This document shows positions 20,499 to 29,440 of a DNA stretch of 64,000 nt, in pieces. Under the pieces are notes generated by a model, which ran no database searches, was not told the origin of the DNA, and worked only from the letters and a program-made list of their open reading frames with translations. How positions within the stretch are numbered: position 1 is the stretch's first letter; each line of letters opens with the position of its first letter. A program made the translations under genes and the position numbers. Source of the DNA: Nonomuraea deserti (GTDB lineage: Bacteria > Actinomycetota > Actinomycetes > Streptosporangiales > Streptosporangiaceae); contig NZ_SMKO01000014.1 of the NCBI RefSeq assembly GCF_004348685.1, positions 36,778-100,777 of the forward strand, in the 5' to 3' direction.

Positions 20499-21284
20499 TT
20501 ACGCCTTGGCCAGCGTGCCGAGGTAGAGCTCGATGACCTTGGGATCGTTGGCGAGCTGCCGACCGGTGCCGGTGTAGGCGTTGCGGCCCTGGTCGAGGAC
20601 ATAGCCGCGGTGGCAGATCTGCAGGCAGCGGCGCGCGTTCTGCTCCACCATGATGACCGTCACGCCCGCCTTGTTGATCTGCTGGGCCTGGATGAAGACC
20701 AGGTCCTGCAGCTTGGGCGACAGACCGGCGGACGGCTCGTCGAGCAGCAGCACCGAGGGCTCGGTCATCAGGGCCCTGGCCATCGCCACCATCTGCCGCT
20801 CGCCGCCGGACAGGGACCCGGCGCGCTGCTTGCGCCGCTCCCTGAGGGCGGGGAACAACTCGGACACGAACGCGAAGCGCTCCTTGAACTTCCCCGGGGT
20901 CTGGAAGGCGCCCATCTCGAGGTTCTCCTCGATGGTGAGGCTGGGGAAGACGTTGTTGGTCTGCGGGACGTAGCCGACCCCGCGGGAGACCAGCGTGTGC
21001 GCCTTCATGTTCGTGATGTTCTCACCCTTGAGCAGCACCGTGCCGCTGCGGATGTTGACCAGCCCGAACATGGCCTTGAGCAGCGTCGACTTCCCGGCGC
21101 CGTTGGGGCCGATGATGCCGATCAGCTCGCCGTCTTTGACGTAGAGGTCGGAGCCGTTGAGGATGTTGACGCCCGGCAGGTAGCCGGCGATCAGCTCGTC
21201 GCACCGGAGCACGGCGTCCTCGGCGCCTTCCAGATGCGCGCTGCGGTCGGTGACGGCCGCCTTCGACTCTGGGCCGGCGTTCAC
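20499..21284 (-). CDS. livF: Branched-chain amino acid ABC transporter ATP-binding protein
   Basis: Encodes 261 residues. Walker A GPNGAGKST, signature LSGGERQM, Walker B SVLLLDEPSAG and switch His region (VEQNARR in the usual place) show an intact ATPase of the LivF type. It starts at GTG 21284, overlapping the livG stop by 4 nt, so it is translationally coupled. It pairs with LivG to drive the LivH/LivM channel. Confidence 0.96.
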   Translation of the reverse strand: MNAGPESKAAVTDRSAHLEGAEDAVLRCDELIAGYLPGVNILNGSDLYVKDGELIGIIGPNGAGKSTLLKAMFGLVNIRSGTVLLKGENITNMKAHTLVSRGVGYVPQTNNVFPSLTIEENLEMGAFQTPGKFKERFAFVSELFPALRERRKQRAGSLSGGERQMVAMARALMTEPSVLLLDEPSAGLSPKLQDLVFIQAQQINKAGVTVIMVEQNARRCLQICHRGYVLDQGRNAYTGTGRQLANDPKVIELYLGTLAKA

Positions 21285-22219
21285 TTCTGCGTCTCCTCTT
21301 CGATTTCGGCCTCCAGCGCCGCCTCAGCCTCCTGCAGCTGCGCCTCCAGCTCGCCCTCGGACAGCGGCGCGTCGTGGTGGGCGCCCAGGTAGGCGTCGAT
21401 CACACGCTGGTCGGACATGATCGTCGAGGGCGGGCCCTCGGCGATGACCGCGCCCTGGGCCATGACGATCACCCAGTCGCTGATGTCACGGACCATGTCC
21501 ATGTCGTGCTCCACGAACAGCACCGTCATGCCTTGCTCGCGCAGGTCCTTGACGTGGCCGAGCAGCGACTGCGTCAGCGCCGGGTTGACGCCCGCCATGG
21601 GCTCGTCGAGCATGACCAGCTCGGGGTTCACCATGAGCGCGCGGGCCATCTCCAGCAGCTTGCGCTGGCCGCCGGACAACGATCCGGCGAAGTCGTCGCG
21701 CTTGGCGTCGAGCTTGAAGCGGGCCAGCAACTCCTCGGCCCGCTCGGTGATCTCGTCTTCCTGGGCACGCCACACGCGCGGCACGAGCGCACGCCAGAAG
21801 TTCTCGCCCTTCTGCTTCTGGGCGCCGAGGCGCATGTTCTCCAGCACCGTCAGGCGCGAAAGCGCCTTGGTGAGCTGGAACGTGCGCACCATGCCGCTTC
21901 TGGCCACCTTGTGGGCGGGAACGCCGTTCATGGACCGCCCGTTGAACGTCCACGAGCCGGCGTCGGCCGTGTCGAAGCCGGTGAGCTGGTTGAAGAACGT
22001 GGTCTTGCCGGCGCCGTTGGGGCCGATCAGCGCCGTGATGGAGCCGCGCTGGATCTCCACGTGGCCGACGTCGACGGCGGTCAGGCCGCCGAAGCGCCGG
22101 ACGACGTGGTCCACCACGAGGATGGGGTCGGGCTTGGGCACGCCGGGATCGCGCGCCAGGTCCTTGAAGGCGGCCAGGGCGGCGGCTTTGCGGTCGGTGC
22201 TCATGGTCTCAGCGTGCAT
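21281..22219 (-). CDS. livG: Branched-chain amino acid ABC transporter ATP-binding protein
   Basis: Encodes 312 residues with Walker A GPNGAGKTT, signature LSGGQRK, Walker B VMLDEPMAGVNP and FVEHDMD. The start at 22219 is chosen because GGGAG lies 10 nt upstream inside the end of livM; the genes overlap by 11 nt. A Glu-rich C-terminal tail of about 35 residues (EAQLQEAEAALEAEIEEE) is an extra coiled-coil extension not usual in LivG. Confidence 0.95.
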   Translation of the reverse strand: MHAETMSTDRKAAALAAFKDLARDPGVPKPDPILVVDHVVRRFGGLTAVDVGHVEIQRGSITALIGPNGAGKTTFFNQLTGFDTADAGSWTFNGRSMNGVPAHKVARSGMVRTFQLTKALSRLTVLENMRLGAQKQKGENFWRALVPRVWRAQEDEITERAEELLARFKLDAKRDDFAGSLSGGQRKLLEMARALMVNPELVMLDEPMAGVNPALTQSLLGHVKDLREQGMTVLFVEHDMDMVRDISDWVIVMAQGAVIAEGPPSTIMSDQRVIDAYLGAHHDAPLSEGELEAQLQEAEAALEAEIEEETQK

Positions 22220-23207
22220 CGATTGCGATCTCCCTCTTGTCGCCGAAGATGCCCTGTGGCCGGTAGACGAGCAACAGGATCAGACCGGCGCCTACCAGGA
22301 TCCAGCGCAGCGCGCCGACCTGGTTGGTGTCCATGAAGGTGATGTACCCCACGCGGACCGCCTCGGAGAGCACGCCGTAGATGAGCACGAGCAGGACCCA
22401 GAAGAGCATCGAGCCGATGACCGGGCCGAGCACGCGGGCCGCGCCGCCGAGGATGACCATCGTGTACATGTAGAACGTCGTCTCGGTGCCGAACACGTCG
22501 GGCTGCACCGAGGCATAGCCCAGACCGTAGATGAAGCCGCCGAGGCTGCCGATGACGCCGCCCAGCACCAACGCCTGCATCTTGTAGGAGAAGACGCTCT
22601 TGCCCAGGCTGCGCACGGCGTCCTCGTCCTCGCGGATGGCCTTGAGCACGCGGCCCCACGGGCTCTTCATCAGCAGGTGGACTATGAGGCAGGCCAGGGC
22701 GATCAGCACCCAGCCGACGGTGATCACCCACATCGTGCGGTGGTTGAAGAACAGCGGGATGGGGCCGAGGTTGAAGCCGTAGTTTCCCGTGGGATAGGGG
22801 TTGAGCGCGTAGAAGCCCTCGGTGAAGCCGCGGTGGCCGTCGGAGCCGCCGAAGACGTCCTTGAACTGCACCGAGCGGAAGACGAGCCGGACGATCTCGG
22901 CCGCCGCGATGGTGACGATGGCCAGATAGTCGGCGCGCAACTGGAGCGTCGGTATGCCCAGCAGGAACGCCAGGATCACCGCCGCGATCAGGCCGAAGAT
23001 GATGCCCGCCCAGAACGGCATGCCCAGGACGACGACGGTGACCGCCAGGCCGTAGCCGGCCACGCCCATGAACGCGGCCTGGCCGAAGTTGAGCAGGCCG
23101 GTGTAGCCGAAGTGCACGTTGAGACCGATGGCGGCGATGCCGTACAACACCGTCTCGACGCCGACCGCGGACTTGATGGTGGTGCTGAAGATCGTGATCC
23201 AGTCCAT
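22209..23207 (-). CDS. livM: Branched-chain amino acid ABC transporter permease
   Basis: Encodes 332 residues with many transmembrane helices. The family loop GRVLKAIREDEDAVRSLGKS (about 185-205), which contacts the ATPase, is intact, as is GYTGLLNFGQAAFMGVAGY near the N terminus. GGGGGAGG precedes the ATG. It is downstream of livH with 16 nt between. Confidence 0.95.
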   Translation of the reverse strand: MDWITIFSTTIKSAVGVETVLYGIAAIGLNVHFGYTGLLNFGQAAFMGVAGYGLAVTVVVLGMPFWAGIIFGLIAAVILAFLLGIPTLQLRADYLAIVTIAAAEIVRLVFRSVQFKDVFGGSDGHRGFTEGFYALNPYPTGNYGFNLGPIPLFFNHRTMWVITVGWVLIALACLIVHLLMKSPWGRVLKAIREDEDAVRSLGKSVFSYKMQALVLGGVIGSLGGFIYGLGYASVQPDVFGTETTFYMYTMVILGGAARVLGPVIGSMLFWVLLVLIYGVLSEAVRVGYITFMDTNQVGALRWILVGAGLILLLVYRPQGIFGDKREIAIDAR

Positions 23208-23223
23208 TCTGATCCTCCCCCGA

Positions 23224-24513
23224 TCAGCCGATCCGCTCGCGGCGGCCGAGGATGCCCTGCGGCCGGACGAGGAGCACGATGATGAGAACGGCCAGCGCGC
23301 CGACGCTCTTGAGCTCCGGCGGCACCCACAGTGTCGAGACCTGGATGAACAGGCCGACCACCAGTGACCCGATCAGCGCGCCGAACGCGGTGCCGAGACC
23401 GCCGAGCGTCACGCCGGCGAAGATGAGCAGGAGCATCTCCTGTCCCATCGTGTATTTCAGGTTCTGGGAGAGGCCGAGCATGATGCCCGCGAGTGCGGCG
23501 ATGGCGCCGCCCGAGGTCCAGATGATCCGGACGACCCGGTCGACGTTGATGCCGGAGGACGCCGCGAGCGCCGGGTTGTCGGCCACCGCGCGCGCCGCCT
23601 TGCCGGTGCGGGTGCGCAGCAGGGCGATGCCGACGATGATCAGCACGACCAGCTCGATGCCCATGGCGACGAAGTTCTTCGGCGCGGCCGAGATCGGCCC
23701 CACCTGCACGCCCGGCTGGGCGTTGTACTGGGTGTACGCCTCGGTCTGGCCCCCGAAGACGATGAGGAACAGGTAGCGCAGGAAGAGCGCGACGCCGATC
23801 GAGATGATCATCATGGCGATGATGCCGGTGCCGCGCCTGCGCAGTTGCCCCCAGAAGAAGCGGTCCTGGAGGTAGCCGAGCAGGCCGGCGACGATGACGG
23901 CGATGGCGGCGGCGGGGATGAGGCCGAGCCCCATGCCCGCGTTGAACCCGTAGGCGAGGATCGCGCCGAGGGTGACCAGCTCGCCGTGGGCGAAGTTGGT
24001 CAGGCCGGTCGTGCCGTAGATGAGCGAGAGGCCGAGCGCGGCCAGGGCGATGATCAGGCCGAGGTTGAACCCCTCGAAGGTGAGCTGCGCGGCGCGGGTC
24101 CAGAACGCGCTGTTGTCGTCGCTCTGCTGCCCCTGGTCCTGGCCGCCGCCCTTCGGCTGGAGCGGGAAGAGGGCGGTGGAGCAGTTGCCCTCATAGACGC
24201 TCAGCGTGCGGACGTTCGTGCCGCCCCGCGCCTCGGCGTTCTGCGGCAGGCTGCCGACATCCAGGGTGACCTTGTACCTGCCCGGATCCTCGACCTGGAC
24301 ATCCCATCTGCCCTGAGCGTCGGTGGTGGCCTCCGCGACGGGTTTGCCGTCCTCGGTGGTCACGGAGATTCTGGCGCCGTTCACTGGCTGGCCTTGGAAG
24401 TTGAGTGTTCCCCTCAAGCCCTGGCAGTCGGCGGGCCCCGCATGGGCGGGGCCGGCGAGCAGGAAGATGAGTCCACCCAGGAAGGCCGTGAACGCGATCA
24501 CGGCTCTGCGCAA
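23224..24513 (-). CDS. livH: Branched-chain amino acid ABC transporter permease with N-terminal extracytoplasmic domain
   Basis: Encodes 429 residues, well over the roughly 300 of E. coli LivH. A cleavable signal peptide (1-25, ending AHA) precedes a beta-sandwich of about 95 residues (GTLNFQGQPVNGARISVTT, DAQGRWDVQVEDPGRYKVTLD) resembling carboxypeptidase-regulatory/CNA-B folds. A Gly/Gln-rich linker then leads into the permease (from about residue 150: LGLSLIYGTTGLTNFAHGE; loop RTGKAARAVADNPALAASSG). The start codon is TTG with GGGAG 5 nt upstream. The outer domain may dock the substrate-binding lipoproteins. First gene of the livHMGF operon. Confidence 0.92.
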   Translation of the reverse strand: MRRAVIAFTAFLGGLIFLLAGPAHAGPADCQGLRGTLNFQGQPVNGARISVTTEDGKPVAEATTDAQGRWDVQVEDPGRYKVTLDVGSLPQNAEARGGTNVRTLSVYEGNCSTALFPLQPKGGGQDQGQQSDDNSAFWTRAAQLTFEGFNLGLIIALAALGLSLIYGTTGLTNFAHGELVTLGAILAYGFNAGMGLGLIPAAAIAVIVAGLLGYLQDRFFWGQLRRRGTGIIAMMIISIGVALFLRYLFLIVFGGQTEAYTQYNAQPGVQVGPISAAPKNFVAMGIELVVLIIVGIALLRTRTGKAARAVADNPALAASSGINVDRVVRIIWTSGGAIAALAGIMLGLSQNLKYTMGQEMLLLIFAGVTLGGLGTAFGALIGSLVVGLFIQVSTLWVPPELKSVGALAVLIIVLLVRPQGILGRRERIG

Positions 24514-24912
24514 TGGTGCTCCCTCGAAAATAGGTCAAGGCGGGGTTGTGCCCCTCCATCTCGACACGCGCGCATCGCAGGCACAACTGGGATGCAATGG
24601 CGGGAGCCTATTCTGGGTGCGCCCGTTTCAGTATCGTTCGTCACCAATTAGTGACATGTGTGTGTCACTGATGTGAGGAAACAACGAGGCAGGTCAGGGG
24701 CTAAATCGGGGGAGACACCTGGCATGTGCGGAAAACGATGGAATAACGATCGCAGGTGGATGTTGACGAGCCCGCGGGGCGGCCTTTGGGACCGTGTAAG
24801 GCTTCCCCGGCCGTACACGTTTTCTACTGGGCCTCCCCGCGGGGCTCTGTTCGGACAACCGTAGCGACCCGCGGGGGGCACGTGCAAAGGATGCGCCCAA
24901 GTGACCGGTGTG
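24514..24912. other. Intergenic region: liv operon promoter region and thioesterase 3' flank
   Basis: About 400 nt without a convincing gene. It holds the clustered GTGAC half-sites described separately and several GC-rich CCCGCGGGG motifs at 24770-24880. Short open frames here lack ribosome binding sites. Confidence 0.55.
24640..24676. promoter_or_regulatory. Cluster of inverted GTGAC half-sites upstream of livH
   Basis: GTCAC-N6-GTGAC (24640-24655) overlaps GTGACA-N6-TGTCAC (24651-24668), and TCAC-N4-GTGA follows (24665-24676). Four half-sites at spacings of 9-13 bp suggest cooperative binding by a dimeric regulator about 130 nt upstream of livH. The regulator is unknown. Confidence 0.5.
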
Positions 24913-25326
24913 TCAGCGGTCGCGCAGCAGGCAGGTGAGGCGCGAGGTGCAAACGCGACGCCCCTGCTCGTCGCTGATCACGATCTCGTACGTCGCCAGC
25001 GTGCGGCCGGCGTGCAACCTGGTCGCGACGCCGGTCACATGGCCGGAGGTCGCGGAGCGGTGGTGGGTGGCGCTGATCTCGATGCCCACGGCGATGCGCT
25101 CGGGCCCCGCGTGGATGGCCGCCGCCACCGAGCCCAGGGTCTCGGCCAGCACCACAGACGCCCCGCCGTGCAGCAGCCCGTACGGCTGCGTGTTGCCCTC
25201 GACCGGCATCCGGCCCGTCACCCGCTCCGGTGTGGCCTCGAGGAACTCGACGCCCATCCGCTCGGGAAGCGTGCCCGCGTGCATGTCGCCGACCATCGCT
25301 ACGTCCATGGGGTTGGTCTGTGTCAA
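24913..25326 (-). CDS. PaaI/YdiI-type hotdog thioesterase
   Basis: Encodes 137 residues of a single hotdog domain. The family helix motif HGGASVVLAETLGS (catalytic acid Glu) and the following GIEISATHHRSA strand are present. These enzymes hydrolyse aryl- or acyl-CoA thioesters. The TTG start at 25326 is chosen because GGAGG lies 7-8 nt upstream; an ATG at 25308 has none. It is divergent from polA, the usual arrangement in actinobacteria. Confidence 0.9.
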   Translation of the reverse strand: MTQTNPMDVAMVGDMHAGTLPERMGVEFLEATPERVTGRMPVEGNTQPYGLLHGGASVVLAETLGSVAAAIHAGPERIAVGIEISATHHRSATSGHVTGVATRLHAGRTLATYEIVISDEQGRRVCTSRLTCLLRDR

Positions 25327-25376
25327 AGGGACGCCTCCACTCTTCCGAGCTCAGGTTTTCTGTCGCAGACGCAGAC

Positions 25377-25382
25377 TAGGCT
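25377..25382 (+). promoter_or_regulatory. -10 element of a leaderless promoter for polA
   Basis: TAGGCT is followed 6 nt later by the GTG start of polA; there is no ribosome binding site. Confidence 0.6.
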
Positions 25383-25388
25383 GCGGGT

Positions 25389-28079
25389 GTGCCGAAGAGT
25401 GAAGTGACCCCCAGCCGCCCGTGCCTGTTGCTGCTTGACGGGCATTCCCTGGCCTATCGCGCGTTCTACGCGCTCAAGGACGCCAACCTGATGACCACCG
25501 ACGGTCAGCACACCGAGGCGGTCTACGGGTTCACCTCGATGTTGACCAACATCCTGCGCGACGAGCAGCCGACCCACGTGGCGGTGGCCTTCGACAGGTC
25601 GGAGCCGACGTTCCGCCATGAGGAATACTCCGACTACAAGGCCAACAGGAGCGAGACGCCGGAAGACTTCCGCGGGCAGATGCAGCTGATCTTCGAGCTG
25701 CTCGACACGCTGCGCATCCCGCGGCTGTCCAAGGCGGGCTTCGAGGCCGACGACCTCATCGCCACGCTGGCCACCCGCGCCTCCGCGGAGGGGATGAACG
25801 TCCTGATCGTCACCGGCGACCGCGACGCGCTCCAGCTGGTCGACGAGAACGTCACCGTCCTGATGATCCGGCGCGGCATCAGCGACATGACCAGGTTCAC
25901 GCCCGAGGCGGTCCAGGAGAAATACGGCCTGACGCCCGCGCAATACCCCGACTTCGCGGCGCTGCGCGGCGACCCCAGCGACAACCTGCTGAGCATCCCG
26001 AGCGTGGGGGAGAAGACCGCGGCCAAGTGGGTGCGCGAGTTCGGCTCGCTGACCGCGCTGGTCGACCGGGTCGACGAGGTCAAGGGCAAGGTCGGCGACA
26101 AGCTGCGCGAGCACGTCGCCCAGGTGCTGATGAACCGTCGGCTCACCGAGCTGCTGCGCGACGTCCCGCTGGAGGTCGAGCCCGGCGCGCTCAGCCAGGG
26201 CACGTGGGAGCGCGAGGAGATCAACAAACTGTTCGACACCCTGCAGATCCGCGGCGAGCTGCGCGAGCGGGTGTTCAAGGTGCTCGGCACCGGCGAGCAG
26301 GAGCCCGAGCAGGGCTTCGAGGTCGAGACCGTGCTGCTCGGCCCCGACCGCGTCGCGGGCTGGCTGTCGGCGCTGCCCGCCGGCCGCGCGGGCCTGGCGT
26401 TCAAGGGCGCCTACGGCAGCGGCAGCGGGCGCGTCGAGGGCATCGCCATCGCCTCGCCCGACGGCACGGCCGCCCACATCGACCCCGTCAAGCTCACCGA
26501 GGCCGACGAGACGGCCCTGCGCGCCTGGCTGGGCGACGACGCCCGCCCCAAGGCCGTCCACGACGCCAAGGGCCCCATCCTGGCCCTCTGGGCGCAGGGC
26601 ATGGAGCTGCGCGGCCTGAGCTGCGACACCGCGCTGGCCGCCTACCTCGCCATGCCGGGGCAGCGCACGTTCGCCCTGGAAGACCTGGCCAGGCGCTACC
26701 TCAACCGCGACCTGCGCGCCGAGGAGGAGTCCAACGGGCAGGCCGCGCTGTTCGGCGACGACGAGGACGCGCCGGCCAAGGACCTCGCGCTGCGCGCCCA
26801 CGCCGTGCGCGAGCTGGCCGACTCCCTGGAGAGCTTCCTGGCCGGGAGGGGCGGCACCCAGCTCATGGCCGACGTGGAGCTGCCGCTGCTGTCGGTGCTG
26901 GCCGAGATGGAGCGCGCCGGCATCGCCGTCGACAGCGAATACTTCGCGGGCCTGGAGGCCGAGTTCGGCGCCGCCGTCAAGCACGCCGTGGAGGAGGCGC
27001 ACCGCGCGGTCGGCGAGCAGTTCAACCTCGGCTCGCCCAAGCAGCTGCAGGAGATCCTCTTCGTCCGGCTCAACCTGCCCAAGACGAAGAAGATCAAGAC
27101 CGGCTGGAGCACCGACGCCGACCAGCTCGCCTGGCTGGCCACCCAGACCGAGCACGAGCTGCCCACGATCATGCTGCGCCACCGCGACCAGGCCAAGCTC
27201 CGCATCACCGTGGAGGGCCTGATCAAGGAGATCGCCGACGACGGGCGCATCCACACCACGTTCAACCAGACCATGGCCGCCACGGGCCGGCTCTCGTCGG
27301 AGAAGCCCAACCTGCAGAACATCCCGATCCGCACCGCCGAGGGCCGCCGGATCCGGCAGGGCTTCGTGGTCGGCGAGGGCTACGAGACGCTGCTGACGGC
27401 CGACTACAGCCAGATCGAGCTGCGCATCATGGCCCACCTGTCGGGCGACGAGTCGCTGATCGAGGCGTTCGAGTCGGGCCACGACTTCCACCAGGCCACC
27501 GCCGCCCGGGTGTTCGACCTGCCGCCCGAGCAGATCGACGGTGAGCTGCGCGCCCGCATCAAGGCGATGAACTACGGCCTGGCCTACGGCCTGTCCGACT
27601 TCGGGCTGGCCCAGCAGCTCAACATCCCGGTGGCCGAGGCCCGGGCGCTGAAGGAGGAATACTTCACCGAGTTCGGCGGCGTGCGCGACTTCCTGCACGC
27701 CATCGTCCAGCAGGCCCGCGCCGACGGCTACACCGAGACCATCATGGGCCGCCGCCGCTACCTCCCCGACCTCACCAGCGACAACCGCCAGCGCCGCGAG
27801 ATGGCCGAGCGCATGGCGCTCAACGCCCCCATCCAGGGCTCGGCGGCCGACATCATCAAGGTCGCCATGCTGCACGTGCGCCAGGCCCTCGGCGAGGCGG
27901 GGCTGGCCTCCCGGATGCTGCTGCAGGTCCACGACGAGCTGGTGTTCGAGGTGGCGCCCGGCGAGCTGGAGCCGCTCACGCAGCTCGTGTGCGACCAGAT
28001 GAACGCCGCCTACCACCTGCGCGTGCCGCTGGAGGTCTCCGTGGGCGTCGGGCGCACCTGGGAGGACGCCGGCCACTGA
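25389..28079 (+). CDS. polA: DNA polymerase I
   Basis: Encodes 896 residues. The N-terminal 5'-3' exonuclease (1-300) has LLDGHSLAYRAFYAL, AFDRSEPTFRHE and GDRDALQLV. The middle 3'-5' exonuclease fold (about 310-500) lacks the DxE, Asp and YxxxD residues, so proofreading is lost, as in other actinobacterial PolA. The polymerase domain has motif A (TADYSQIELR), motif B (KAMNYGLAYGLS) and motif C (QVHDELVFE). It fills gaps in repair and removes RNA primers. The GTG start fits the leaderless -10 element just upstream. Confidence 0.98.
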   Translation: MPKSEVTPSRPCLLLLDGHSLAYRAFYALKDANLMTTDGQHTEAVYGFTSMLTNILRDEQPTHVAVAFDRSEPTFRHEEYSDYKANRSETPEDFRGQMQLIFELLDTLRIPRLSKAGFEADDLIATLATRASAEGMNVLIVTGDRDALQLVDENVTVLMIRRGISDMTRFTPEAVQEKYGLTPAQYPDFAALRGDPSDNLLSIPSVGEKTAAKWVREFGSLTALVDRVDEVKGKVGDKLREHVAQVLMNRRLTELLRDVPLEVEPGALSQGTWEREEINKLFDTLQIRGELRERVFKVLGTGEQEPEQGFEVETVLLGPDRVAGWLSALPAGRAGLAFKGAYGSGSGRVEGIAIASPDGTAAHIDPVKLTEADETALRAWLGDDARPKAVHDAKGPILALWAQGMELRGLSCDTALAAYLAMPGQRTFALEDLARRYLNRDLRAEEESNGQAALFGDDEDAPAKDLALRAHAVRELADSLESFLAGRGGTQLMADVELPLLSVLAEMERAGIAVDSEYFAGLEAEFGAAVKHAVEEAHRAVGEQFNLGSPKQLQEILFVRLNLPKTKKIKTGWSTDADQLAWLATQTEHELPTIMLRHRDQAKLRITVEGLIKEIADDGRIHTTFNQTMAATGRLSSEKPNLQNIPIRTAEGRRIRQGFVVGEGYETLLTADYSQIELRIMAHLSGDESLIEAFESGHDFHQATAARVFDLPPEQIDGELRARIKAMNYGLAYGLSDFGLAQQLNIPVAEARALKEEYFTEFGGVRDFLHAIVQQARADGYTETIMGRRRYLPDLTSDNRQRREMAERMALNAPIQGSAADIIKVAMLHVRQALGEAGLASRMLLQVHDELVFEVAPGELEPLTQLVCDQMNAAYHLRVPLEVSVGVGRTWEDAGH

Positions 28080-28153
28080 CGCCGAGGGCCGCCCGCCTTG
28101 GGAGATCTGCACTAGCCTGATCGTGTTTCTCACCCGAGCGGCCCGGGAGTTCT

Positions 28154-29248
28154 GTGCGGTTACCAGCGTCCCTCACGCGGATCATCGGCGTTGCGAACGT
28201 GGTGGTGATATCGGTGGCCATCGTCGGGCTCAGCCTGTTACCGGAGGAGCCGCGGCCGCACGCGCGGCCGGACACCACGGCCGAGGCCGGCGACAGCCCT
28301 CCGCCGCCCAGCCCGTCGCCGGTGGGCCAGCCGCCCGGCGTCGTGTCCACGCCCGAGTTCGCCCGCCAGGTGGGCGCCAACGAGGCGGGCCTGGTGCCGG
28401 TCCTGATGTACCACCGGATCGTCGCCGATCGGATGGCGGCCATCGACAGAACCCCCGCCCAGCTCAGGAAGGAGCTGGAGCGGCTGGCGAAGGAGGGCTA
28501 CGTGCCGATCACCGCCAGGGAGTTCGCCACCGGCGACATCAGGGTCCCCGCGGGGAGGTTCCCGGTGGTGCTCACGTTCGACGACGGTCACCCCAGCCAC
28601 TTCGCCCTCGACGCCGCAGGCAACCCGGCGGCGGGCACGGCCGTGGCCGTGATCCAGGAGGTGGCCAGGAAACACCCGTCCTTCCGGCCGGTGGCCACGT
28701 TCTGGATCAACAAGGAGCCGTTCGGGTTGCGCGACACGCCGTCGCAGGCGGCGGCGGTGCGGTGGCTGGTCGACCATGGCTACGAGGTCGCCAACCACAC
28801 CTGGAGCCACCCCGACCTGCGGGCGATCAAGCGGCGGAAGGTGCGCGAGCAGATCGTCCGGCTCGAACGCCTGCTCAAGAAGCTCGGCGTGCCGTCCTCC
28901 AGGACCTTGGCGCTGCCGTACGGCTCGCTGCCCCGCGGGAAGAAACCCGCTCGGGTCGGGGCGTGGGACGGCACGCGTTATGATTTCGCAGGCGTGTTCC
29001 TCGCCGGAGCCGAGCCGTCACTTTCGCCCTACGCGAAAAAATTCGACCGGGGAGCGATCCAGCGCATCCAGAGCAACGCCAAGAAGGGCGAGTGCCGCAA
29101 GTGGTGCTCGCAACACTGGCTCGACTGGCTGCGTAAGCACCCTGGTGAGCGCTACGTCTCCGACGGCGACCCCGACCGGATCTCCATACCGAAGAAACTT
29201 CGCGGTAATATCGAGGCCAAGCGAGGGCTCCAGGTCATCGCGTACTGA
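28154..29248 (+). CDS. Membrane-anchored polysaccharide deacetylase
   Basis: Encodes 364 residues. A hydrophobic N-terminal segment (about 8-28) is followed by a Pro-rich tether, then a NodB-type domain. Metal and catalytic motifs are visible: VVLTFDDGH (Asp-Asp) and EVANHTWSHPDL (HxxxH pair), with LPYGS as the later motif. The enzyme would remove acetyl groups from a cell-wall or capsular polymer outside the cell. It lies between polA and rpsA, with a TAGCCT -10-like hexamer at 28113. Confidence 0.92.
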   Translation: MRLPASLTRIIGVANVVVISVAIVGLSLLPEEPRPHARPDTTAEAGDSPPPPSPSPVGQPPGVVSTPEFARQVGANEAGLVPVLMYHRIVADRMAAIDRTPAQLRKELERLAKEGYVPITAREFATGDIRVPAGRFPVVLTFDDGHPSHFALDAAGNPAAGTAVAVIQEVARKHPSFRPVATFWINKEPFGLRDTPSQAAAVRWLVDHGYEVANHTWSHPDLRAIKRRKVREQIVRLERLLKKLGVPSSRTLALPYGSLPRGKKPARVGAWDGTRYDFAGVFLAGAEPSLSPYAKKFDRGAIQRIQSNAKKGECRKWCSQHWLDWLRKHPGERYVSDGDPDRISIPKKLRGNIEAKRGLQVIAY

Positions 29249-29440
29249 CGCCACCCTGGATTGACCCCGTGGCCAAGGTCTCATATGCTGATCGCTGCGC
29301 TGTGGGCTCGCGCGCGCCTCAGACGGAGCGGGCTCGCGCTCGGTCACGTCGATGTCGTCATTCCTCGGCTTGATGCGGAAGAGGGCCTGCCGCGCATCCG
29401 CCACATCGACACCCTGTCCGCGTTCGGAGCAATTCCACAC

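Noticed and set aside
24658..24864. Small plus-strand gene in the liv upstream region
   Set aside because: No ribosome binding site, no known family, overlaps the operator cluster.
25323..28133. Long open frame antisense to polA (936 codons)
   Set aside because: Its sequence is compositionally biased (Val/Gln/Arg/His rich) and mirrors the codons of polA; typical of high-GC antisense frames.
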